Shown here piece after piece: positions 53,851-59,849 of a stretch of DNA of 59,849 bases; the stretch's first letter is position 1, and every line of letters starts with the position of its first letter. Source of the stretch: Actinomycetes bacterium. Lineage in GTDB: Bacteria; Actinomycetota; Thermoleophilia; BMS3ABIN01. The notes under the pieces are model-generated. The model saw only the letters and a list, made by a program, of their open reading frames with translations. It was not told the DNA's origin and searched no databases. The stretch is taken from assembly GCA_021790115.1 (NCBI GenBank), contig JAJYIM010000006.1, positions 1-59,849 of the forward strand. The letters run 5' to 3'. The position numbers and the translations under genes were made by a program.

Positions 53851-53888
53851 GCTATCCAGCGTCCAGAACAGGGATCTGGCATCCACTT
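53851..53888. repeat. Heptad stretch at the hrcA stop
   Basis: Plus strand ATCCAGC, TATCCAGC, GTCCAGA, ATCTGGC and ATCCACT, ending in the TTA that is the hrcA stop on the minus strand. The units are degenerate and one spacer base is inserted. An AT-rich tract lies upstream as in other copies. Confidence 0.55.
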
Positions 53889-54909
53889 AATTATAAATCT
53901 CTTCCACATAGTGACTCAGGGAGCGGGCTGTGCGTTCGACGTTAACAATGGCGCTCTCATAATTCATGCGTGTCGGTCCCAGAACGCCGACCGTGCCCAG
54001 ATTACGATGGCCAAGCCCGTAGTTGGCCGCCACCAGGCTGAGATTGCGCATCGCCGCCGTCGGCATTTCGCTGCCAATCAGTAAATAAACGTGCTGCTTG
54101 ACAAGCGCTGAGCGCAGCAGCCTGAGAATCTCTTCTTGCCTGTCCAGCAATCTCATCAGGCCTCCCAGCCGGCCGTTGCCATCCTCCTCCATACGGGAAA
54201 AGAATGCGGAAACCCCATCAAGATAGAGGCTGCCCATGCCGCCGTCAGGCAAATCAATAAATGCGGGGGAGATCGCCTTTAAGAACTCGGTTTCCACCCC
54301 GGAGGCTCCCTCATGCAGACGCAGTTTGAGCCTGCGGCTGCCCAGGTCAAAATCACAAACTGCCTCGTTCAGATAACCGCACGCCCAATCAACCAGTCCC
54401 GGATCTACCGGCGCTTCAAACATGAACAATCTCTTGGCGACGTTGCCTGAGGCAGTAATAATAACCACCATGATCAAATCCGGGTGCAGCCTGAGCACTT
54501 CTACGTGTTTGATAGAACCGCTGCCATGTGATGGCGCCGACACCAGCGCCAGCAGCCCCGTCGATTCAGCCAGCATGCCGGCTGACCGTTTCAGGGCATC
54601 TTCTATTTGAGCCCCCAGCTCACCCGGCTCAACCGTCCTGGCCAGACGCGGGCGCCACCGTTCCTGGAAAAAGACGTCAACGTAAAAACGGTATCCCTTG
54701 TCGGTCGGCACCCTGCCGGCGGAAGTATGCGGATGATCAAGATACCCCATCTCTTCCAGACGGGCCAGCTCGCCGCGGACGGTAGAGGGGGAAATTCCAA
54801 AATCCCCAGTCTGGCAAAGATATTTGGAGCCCGTGGGCCTGCCCGTGGTGATGTGGTGCTCAACCACGGCAATCAGCAATTTTTCCAGTCTCGATGTAAT
54901 GCCGTCCAT
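53887..54909 (-). CDS. hrcA: Heat-inducible transcription repressor HrcA
   Basis: A 340-residue repressor. N-terminal winged helix: LIAVVEHHITTGRPTGSKYL and ISPSTVRGELARLEEMGYLDH with HTSAGRVPTDKGYRFYVD. The GAF-like and dimerisation domains end in GVLGPTRMNYESAIVNVERT. It normally represses at CIRCE inverted repeats together with GroE; I see no CIRCE upstream of this gene or of dnaJ. Its upstream gap is filled by a full MITE, so it depends on readthrough from hemW or on a promoter within the repeat. Confidence 0.96.
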   Translation of the reverse strand: MDGITSRLEKLLIAVVEHHITTGRPTGSKYLCQTGDFGISPSTVRGELARLEEMGYLDHPHTSAGRVPTDKGYRFYVDVFFQERWRPRLARTVEPGELGAQIEDALKRSAGMLAESTGLLALVSAPSHGSGSIKHVEVLRLHPDLIMVVIITASGNVAKRLFMFEAPVDPGLVDWACGYLNEAVCDFDLGSRRLKLRLHEGASGVETEFLKAISPAFIDLPDGGMGSLYLDGVSAFFSRMEEDGNGRLGGLMRLLDRQEEILRLLRSALVKQHVYLLIGSEMPTAAMRNLSLVAANYGLGHRNLGTVGVLGPTRMNYESAIVNVERTARSLSHYVEEIYN

Positions 54910-54932
54910 GAAAATTGCAGCTCAGGCGCCTG

Positions 54933-55115
54933 AGAGCCTATATCGGTTAGGCGTATTCTGCTGCGGCCGGCTGCAAAGACCATGGGCTGCGTCCTCGGAG
55001 CAAAAAGTCCAGGGCGTACCGCAGCAGGTACGACTGCGGGCTTTTTACTCCTCGTCCTTGCCCATCGCCTTTTCGCTCGGCCTCGCAACGAATTACCTAT
55101 CGAAATAAGCTCTTA
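54933..55115 (-). mobile_element. Full-length MITE-like repeat, subfamily B, overlapping the hemW stop
   Basis: 183 bp in reverse orientation. Ends GAGAGCCTATATCGGTTAGG and CCTATCGAAATAAGCTCTTA. The core reads GGTCTTTGCAGCC in reverse with the central GTACC...GGTAC hairpin. Its outer TTA is the TAA stop codon of hemW. Confidence 0.9.
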
Positions 55116-56231
55116 ACCGCCGGCGCCGGTTTCCTCCCAGTTTTGCAAAAGACGCGCACAGACTTCATTGGCGGCAAAACGCCCGGCGCGCGTCAAATAT
55201 ATTTTACCACCCACAGTCTGCAGGAATCCATTTCGCAGCAGGAGATTTAACTGAACGTAGTCAAACATCCCCTCATAACCGGCCATTGATATCCCCTGCT
55301 TAAGGCGCAACCCCAGCAGCAGCCGCTCGGCAGCTTTTTGCGGGGGGGCAAGCTCTTCCCAATGCCTCTCCCGCATAAATCCGCCGCCGACATAGCGGTC
55401 GATGTCCTCCGGGTTGCGCCAGCGTTTCAAGCCGACTGTGCTCCAGGCCCCCGCCCCCAGACCCAGATAATCGGCGCCGCGCCAGTAGGCCAGATTGTGG
55501 CGGCACTCCCATCCGGGCAACGCAAAATTGCTGGTCTCATACCATTTATATCCAGCATCTTCCAAGATGTCAACAACCGTTTCATAGTAAAGCAGGCTGA
55601 CGGCTGATTGCTGCTTAAGCTCCTCTTCCCAGCGCCGCTGAAAAGCACTGCCCTCCGCAACAGAAAGTTCGTAGCAGGAAACATGTTTTGGCTTAAGCGC
55701 CACTGCCCGGCGCACATCGTCCTTAAGATCAGATGCCGACTGGCCAGGAACGGCGAAGATCAAGTCCAGGCCCAGATTAACGATCCCGGCCCCAAACAGC
55801 ACATTGACTGCAGGCTCTACAGCAGCCGCGCTTCCCGCGCGGCCCAGATTCGCCAGCAGCCGCACATTGAAACTCTGCACTCCCAGTGAAACCCGGTTCA
55901 CACCTGCAGCCGCCAGCTCGCCGGCCAGCCGGGGCGTAACTGTAGCGGGATTCGCCTCCACGGTCACTTCGGCGCCGGCAGTCAATCTCTCTGTGAGCGC
56001 CGCCAGCAGCCTTCCCAGCAAATCTCCCCCGAGCAAAGTTGGCGTGCCCCCGCCCAGATACACCGTCTCCAGAGCGCCAAACAAGGGAGCCGCCTCTTGA
56101 AGCTCGCAAAGCAGCGCCTCAACGTACGCCGGCGCCAGCGCCAGTGAGCCGGCGGTGGAATAAAAATCACAATAACCGCAGCGCCTGGCGCAGAAGGGCA
56201 GGTGAATGTATAAATGGTTAACCTTCACCAT
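55113..56231 (-). CDS. hemW: Heme chaperone HemW (coproporphyrinogen oxidase-like)
   Basis: A 372-residue radical-SAM protein. Starts VKVNHLYIHLPFCARRCGYC with the cluster motif CARRCGYCDF, then YLGGGTPTLLGG, EANPATVTPR, RVSLGVQSFN and ISCYELS-like VSCYELSVAEGS. The C-terminal HemN-like winged domain has YLTRAGRFAANEVCARLL. Family members bind heme and hand it to respiratory enzymes. The extra Cys of true HemN is absent (CDFYSTAG). ATG at 56231 is preferred to that at 56246. The stop codon lies within the MITE border. Confidence 0.93.
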   Translation of the reverse strand: MVKVNHLYIHLPFCARRCGYCDFYSTAGSLALAPAYVEALLCELQEAAPLFGALETVYLGGGTPTLLGGDLLGRLLAALTERLTAGAEVTVEANPATVTPRLAGELAAAGVNRVSLGVQSFNVRLLANLGRAGSAAAVEPAVNVLFGAGIVNLGLDLIFAVPGQSASDLKDDVRRAVALKPKHVSCYELSVAEGSAFQRRWEEELKQQSAVSLLYYETVVDILEDAGYKWYETSNFALPGWECRHNLAYWRGADYLGLGAGAWSTVGLKRWRNPEDIDRYVGGGFMRERHWEELAPPQKAAERLLLGLRLKQGISMAGYEGMFDYVQLNLLLRNGFLQTVGGKIYLTRAGRFAANEVCARLLQNWEETGAGG

Positions 56232-56316
56232 GGCCGAAAACTGCACAAACCTGGTCCGGGATTTAACTTCTATGTTATCATTGCACTTGATATGTCATTT
56301 ACTCCAATGGAGTTTT

Positions 56317-56497
56317 AGAATCTACCTCAAAAGGATGTTCGTAGCGAGGCCGAGCGAAAAGGCGATGGGCAAGGACGCAGGAGTAAAAAGCCCGCAGTCG
56401 TACCCGCTGCGGTACGCCCTGGACTTTTTGCTCCGAGGACGCAGCCCATGGTCTTTGCAGCCGGCCGCAGCAGAATATGCCTTTTGAGATAGATTCT
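56317..56497 (+). mobile_element. Full-length MITE-like repeat upstream of the kinase-PqqD-B2 operon
   Basis: 181 bp, AGAATCTACCTCAAAAGG to GCCTTTTGAGATAGATTCT, with the central CGTACC-CGCTGC-GGTACG hairpin. It fills the space between hemW and the divergent operon, ending 13 bp before the first ATG, so that operon's promoter must be inside or beyond it. Confidence 0.92.
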
Positions 56498-56510
56498 AAG
56501 TCCCCAGCGC

Positions 56511-57611
56511 ATGACATCGATCATTGATTTTAATCAGATGGGCGATCCACTTTCCGCAGGTGACCTGGCACGGCTGAAAATGCAGTCTTTTCCGGATGAA
56601 CTGATTGTTGGTTCATTTGACGTCCACGGAATCAAGACCCGGCTGGTTACCGACTCGCCCGCGATAGCCGGCGCCGTTGGCCAGATGCTCAGCGCGTTTA
56701 AGCTTGATGACAATAACGGCAGCTCCGCGCCTGACATTGAGGTGCTGCTGTTTACAGTAGACGCCCTCGACGAAAAAACAGCATTCGTGCCGGCAGATAC
56801 GCCGATGTTGTATGATTGGGACGCGATCAAGATTTATTATTCGGAAAACCGCAGATACCTGCAGATGGGCTCACAGGCATGGGTATGCGCCGATATCAAG
56901 GAGCGCCTGGCGGCGGGATTTGTCCAGCGCGGCATCGTGGAATCCGGCTGGCTTATTGCGCATCAAGTCTTTTTCCCGCTCTGGGGGCAGCTGCTGAAGG
57001 AGTGCGGAATTTACCCGTTCCATGCCGCCGGGCTGGTCAAAAATGGCAAGGCCTTGCTTTTCCCCGGGCGCAGCGGCAGCGGCAAATCCACCTTGACGCT
57101 CCGCCTGGTTAAAAGCGGCTACCGGCTGCTGGGCGACGACATGGTTTTTTTACGCCAAGTCAACGGCAAAGTGGAGGCGCTCTCGTTCCCGGAAGACATT
57201 AACGTTACCGGTAAAACCCTGGACTTGTTTCCTGATCTGGCAAAAGTTAAAAATTTTACCGAAAATAAGCTGAGGCAGAAGTCCTCTTTCTCCATCGAGG
57301 AGCTGTACCCTAGCTGCGTGACGGATAGTGAAGTGCCGTCGCTGCTGGTATTTCCCGAAATCACTGGCTCGAGGAATACGGTATTATTGCCGATGAGCAG
57401 GACCGAGGCGCTGGCTTTTTGCATGCGGTTCGGGTTATTTTTTATAGACCCGTCAACGACCGGCAAAAACTTTGAGCTGCTTTCGCAACTGGTCCGGCAG
57501 GCCGGTTGCCACCGGATGCGCTCCGGAACGGATCAGGAGCCCCTTGAGCGCGCCGTTGACGGTTTGCTCAAACAGGAACCCAACCAGTCAGCTGGCGAGA
57601 GGGAAGAATGA
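56511..57611 (+). CDS. HPr-kinase-like protein, first gene of a RiPP-type operon
   Basis: A 366-residue protein. The N-terminal 165 residues have no motif I can name. A P-loop domain follows: GKALLFPGRSGSGKSTLTLR (about 181-200), then GYRLLGDDMVFLR, the acidic pair typical of HPr kinase/phosphorylase-like proteins, and EALSFPEDINVTG. Such kinases are linked to lasso-peptide clusters (in paeninodin one phosphorylates the C-terminal Ser) and to PqqD/B2 genes in polysaccharide clusters. The start is uncertain: the ATG at 56511 lacks a ribosome site. Its stop overlaps the PqqD gene start (ATGA). Substrate unknown. Confidence 0.82.
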   Translation: MTSIIDFNQMGDPLSAGDLARLKMQSFPDELIVGSFDVHGIKTRLVTDSPAIAGAVGQMLSAFKLDDNNGSSAPDIEVLLFTVDALDEKTAFVPADTPMLYDWDAIKIYYSENRRYLQMGSQAWVCADIKERLAAGFVQRGIVESGWLIAHQVFFPLWGQLLKECGIYPFHAAGLVKNGKALLFPGRSGSGKSTLTLRLVKSGYRLLGDDMVFLRQVNGKVEALSFPEDINVTGKTLDLFPDLAKVKNFTENKLRQKSSFSIEELYPSCVTDSEVPSLLVFPEITGSRNTVLLPMSRTEALAFCMRFGLFFIDPSTTGKNFELLSQLVRQAGCHRMRSGTDQEPLERAVDGLLKQEPNQSAGEREE

Positions 57612-57910
57612 TAAATAAAGAAAATTACCTGATCAAGGATACCGAAGTTTTGTTTACCTCCATGGGAGAAGACGCCGTGCTGCTGCATGTTCAGCGCGGT
57701 GACTATTACAGCTTAAACCGGGTCGGCGCCCGCGTATGGGTGCTGTCCGACGGCAGTAAAACTATCCAGGATCTCGCCATGACAATTACCGAGGAATTTG
57801 ACATATCGCTGGAGCAGGCGGAAAAAGATATTGCCGAGCTGGCCGAACAGCTGCAAAAAGAGGGCCTGGTGACAGTAAGTGAAGCTCCTCAGGATTCTCA
57901 GCCGGCTTAA
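57608..57910 (+). CDS. PqqD-like RiPP recognition element protein (lasso B1-like)
   Basis: A 100-residue protein of the PqqD fold: HVQRGDYYSLNRVGARVWVL, DGSKTIQDLAMTITEEFDIS and DIAELAEQLQKEGLV, a full winged helix. PqqD-like proteins bind leader peptides and present them to maturation enzymes; as a separate gene beside a B2 protease it corresponds to lasso B1. A short tail EAPQDSQPA follows. Its start overlaps the kinase stop (ATGA) and its end overlaps the B2 gene by 32 bp, so the three proteins are tightly coupled. Confidence 0.88.
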   Translation: MINKENYLIKDTEVLFTSMGEDAVLLHVQRGDYYSLNRVGARVWVLSDGSKTIQDLAMTITEEFDISLEQAEKDIAELAEQLQKEGLVTVSEAPQDSQPA

Positions 57911-58367
57911 AGACCCGCGCGACCTCTGGCTCTTCCTCCGGGTCTTGACAATGTTGGTAATTCTTCCCCGCAAGATCGATCGTCTCAGCCTGCCCACTCT
58001 GCTTAATGATATTGACCCGGAGGTCAGCAGTGTTCCCCAGGACAATGTGAAACTCGAAAAAACGGTAGGGTTTGTGGATTCGCTGCTTAAGTACCGCATC
58101 TTCCAACGCTACGGAAAATGCCTGCTGCGCTCGCTGGTCCTCTTCCGTTTGCTGCGCCTGCAGGGTTGGCCTGTGTCAATTTATTTTGGCGTGCGCAAGA
58201 CGACAGGCGCTGTTGCCGAGCCGGCAAGCAGCATCAGCCTAACCCGCAATTTCGACATCACCGGCCACAGCTGGCTGGTTCTGGACGGACAGCCCTTCCT
58301 GGAATCAGACCAGGAGAAATTTGCCACCACGTTCATTTTCCCAGAACACAAAGTCGCGGCATCGTAG
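57879..58367 (+). CDS. Transglutaminase-like leader protease (lasso B2-like)
   Basis: A 162-residue protein from a GTG start. Residues 1-75 are helical and hydrophobic (DLWLFLRVLTMLVILPRK). The protease core has YGKCLLRSLVLFRLLRLQGW with nucleophile Cys81, YFGVRKTTGA, then the catalytic His130 and Asp136 in TGHSWLVLDGQPFLE. This is the Cys-His-Asp pattern of lasso B2 proteases, which cut the leader from the precursor. All three residues are intact. The next gene is convergent, so the operon ends here without a cyclase (asparagine-synthetase-like) gene. Confidence 0.88.
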   Translation: MKLLRILSRLKDPRDLWLFLRVLTMLVILPRKIDRLSLPTLLNDIDPEVSSVPQDNVKLEKTVGFVDSLLKYRIFQRYGKCLLRSLVLFRLLRLQGWPVSIYFGVRKTTGAVAEPASSISLTRNFDITGHSWLVLDGQPFLESDQEKFATTFIFPEHKVAAS

Positions 58368-58463
58368 CCAGAACAAGCAACGTCCGCATTAGGCTGGAAA
58401 CTCTCCAGGCGACGGCTTCATTTTTGCCAATTTGATATGAAGTCCGTTTTTGGTGAGATAAAA

Positions 58464-59849
58464 CTAGCCCGGGTACTTCAACAACTGGCCACTGGCTCCG
58501 ACACCCGTGGCGGAGACATTTGTAACAAACTCAACAACGCCAGACGGTATCTTGTAAACGACAGTGAATGTCTTCGAATCTCCAGCTGCGAGATCACCAA
58601 TCATAAGCGGCAGGCTGTTGGTTGCCTTTACTCCCATTGAAGCGGTTACAGAATCAATGCTCACCGAGCTGGCCTGGCTACTTCCCTGATTCTGCATTAT
58701 AAATTCGACTGTCAATTGTCCGCTTAAGTAATCTTCGTAACTTTTCCAGTAAGCCGCTTGCTGATTTAAGGCCAGATTCGGCGATGCCACACCAGGCAGG
58801 ACCAACTGGTAGTCGCTGCTTACGGATAAGTTGCCGTTGGCGTCCCGGCTCTTTACCTGGAACGTATATGTGCTTCCCGGCTGCAAGCCCGTCACCTGAA
58901 TCGAATGCTGTTTGGCCAGGGCTGCCGCCGAGCCGACTTCATTCCAGTCTCCGCTCGGGCTGTTTGGATCCCAGGGCCCGTTGGGATTAAGAATATCAAC
59001 CTCTGAGTCTGAATCGGTATCAGTAGTCCACGTGATCTGGGCATCTCCGCCGCCAGATGTAGTTGTTGCTGTAACAGCAGAGATGTCAGGGCCGCCACCG
59101 GGAGAACCATGAAAGAGGTCAATGCGGTAGCTATCGCTCCATGTGGTTCCAGCAGAGAGCCACTTGTACCTAGAGCCAGTTGGCGGATTCCCGCCCCACC
59201 AAGCCATCCAGTTCATATCCTGAGCGCCCGTAACGCCACCCAATTCTGAACATTGTTCTTCCATCGGATCAGCCCCCGTCCCCCAAACCTGTACTCCCAG
59301 TTGATAAGAACCGCTGCCCCGGAAGCCCAGCCCGTTGTTGTCGGCAGTCATCTTCACTGTCGGCGCCACTGCTGATCCCGTTAACGCCGCCCAATCAGGC
59401 TGAAAACGATTTAGATTATCCCAAGACGCAACGATTTCATTTTCAATGTGATCGTGGCCCAAGACGTACGTGTCTGAATTTGGCGCCAGCCAGTTCCGTC
59501 CATATTTACTGAAACGATCCCAACCGGCATAGTAACTCCAACCCGACCGATCCGCCATTTCCGAGAAGTAACCAGACGCCAGCAGTTTCCAATTAACGCT
59601 CTCATGTATGGCGCCGCTCGGTTCCACCGTCCAGGTCTTGGTTACGCTGTACCAGTCCTTGCCGGTTGACTGGTTATGAATATTATAGACAAATGTCAGA
59701 ACTGCATTTCCTTGACTGTCTATAATGGCTGAATGTGATATCAACGTCCCACTGGCATTATTGTCAGAAATCACATCCGTGAAAGAATTAGTCCCGGAAG
59801 GACCAGGTGGCGTATCAGTTGCGTACATGTCGGTCCCGCCCACACCGCC
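58464..59849 (-). CDS. Large secreted FN3/CARDB-like protein, 3' part (cut by the window edge)
   Basis: About 461 residues are in the window; the frame is open to the edge, so the start lies outside. The N-terminal part is a beta-rich region (VLTFVYNIHNQSTGKDWYSV, SGWSYYAGWDRFSKYGRNW). A fibronectin type III domain follows (DISAVTATTTSGGGDAQITW; VTGLQPGSTYTFQVKSRDAN). The last 100 residues look like a CARDB-type domain (VEFIMQNQGSSQASSVSIDS; GDSKTFTVVYKIPSG). No anchor or sorting signal is seen at the C-terminus. Likely extracellular, binding or enzymatic role unknown. It converges on the kinase-PqqD-B2 operon. Confidence 0.75.
   Translation of the reverse strand, partial: GGVGGTDMYATDTPPGPSGTNSFTDVISDNNASGTLISHSAIIDSQGNAVLTFVYNIHNQSTGKDWYSVTKTWTVEPSGAIHESVNWKLLASGYFSEMADRSGWSYYAGWDRFSKYGRNWLAPNSDTYVLGHDHIENEIVASWDNLNRFQPDWAALTGSAVAPTVKMTADNNGLGFRGSGSYQLGVQVWGTGADPMEEQCSELGGVTGAQDMNWMAWWGGNPPTGSRYKWLSAGTTWSDSYRIDLFHGSPGGGPDISAVTATTTSGGGDAQITWTTDTDSDSEVDILNPNGPWDPNSPSGDWNEVGSAAALAKQHSIQVTGLQPGSTYTFQVKSRDANGNLSVSSDYQLVLPGVASPNLALNQQAAYWKSYEDYLSGQLTVEFIMQNQGSSQASSVSIDSVTASMGVKATNSLPLMIGDLAAGDSKTFTVVYKIPSGVVEFVTNVSATGVGASGQLLKYPG

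Noticed and set aside
54910-55112. CIRCE operator upstream of hrcA
   Set aside because: No TTAGCACTC/GAGTGCTAA pair; the space is a MITE copy.
56206-56487. ORF before the kinase gene (93 codons) as a precursor peptide
   Set aside because: It is mostly translated MITE sequence; similar peptides appear in every full copy of the element.
58437-58640. Plus-strand 67-codon ORF after the B2 gene as a RiPP precursor
   Set aside because: It lies almost wholly antisense to the FN3 gene, has no ribosome site, and shows no leader/core pattern such as a Gly or Ala after a Thr at -2.

Overview
The window is about 60 kb of gene-dense, moderately GC-rich bacterial DNA. Nearly every gene lies on the minus strand. 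The gene content suggests a non-sporulating, monoderm, probably anaerobic bacterium, most likely a deep-branching Actinomycetota lineage or a close Bacillota-like relative. The blocks tlyA-nadK-recN...pyrG-NUDIX-xerD and aroC-aroK-aroB-aroQ-pepQ-efp...nusB follow an order known from Actinomycetota. The block hemW-hrcA-dnaJ-rsmE-mtaB-HIT-yqeY-phoH-HDIG-ybeY-dgkA is shared with Bacillota. The sporulation genes that Bacillota usually carry around efp-nusB and recN (spoIIIA, spoIVB, spo0A) are absent. pilM/N/O are present without pilP/Q. Taxonomy is inferred from gene order only.

Layout, left to right (transcription mostly right to left): two small envelope/stress proteins; an IscU-like/MnmA fusion; a thioredoxin-fold lipoprotein; a 6S-like RNA downstream of aspS; aspS, hisS and a metallo-hydrolase; deoB, xerD, ald, a NUDIX enzyme, an M20 peptidase and pyrG with a leader terminator; ferredoxin, DUF362, recN, nadK, tlyA, dxs, ispA, xseB and nusB; accC with a pyruvate-carboxylase-type carboxyltransferase fused to an AccB domain; efp; a plus-strand acyltransferase; pepQ and the shikimate operon aroQ-aroB-aroK-aroC; pilus genes pilM-N-O plus a Ser/Thr-rich membrane protein; trpE-G-D-C with hisIE; deoC, a GNAT enzyme and a Mth938-like protein; dgkA-PAP2, ybeY, HDIG, phoH, yqeY, HIT, mtaB, rsmE, dnaJ, hrcA and hemW. 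At the right end there is a compact plus-strand operon of three genes (HPr-kinase-like, PqqD-like, lasso-B2-like protease) and the 3' part of a large secreted FN3 protein.

Two repeat families pervade the gaps. The first is a palindromic MITE-like element: 11 copies, full length about 180 bp, internally deleted forms of 70-80 bp, and half copies. It sits at gene borders and twice supplies the stop codon. The second is a set of degenerate 7-bp tandem repeats that often begin right after stop codons; they include ten units of GGGTTTC/A between trpE and trpG.

The most unusual candidate system is the three-gene operon at 56511-58367. It carries the leader-binding, leader-cleaving and kinase-like parts of a lasso-peptide-type RiPP pathway, but the window holds no cyclase and no recognisable precursor. 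The divergent hemW and the convergent FN3 gene bound it, so it looks complete.
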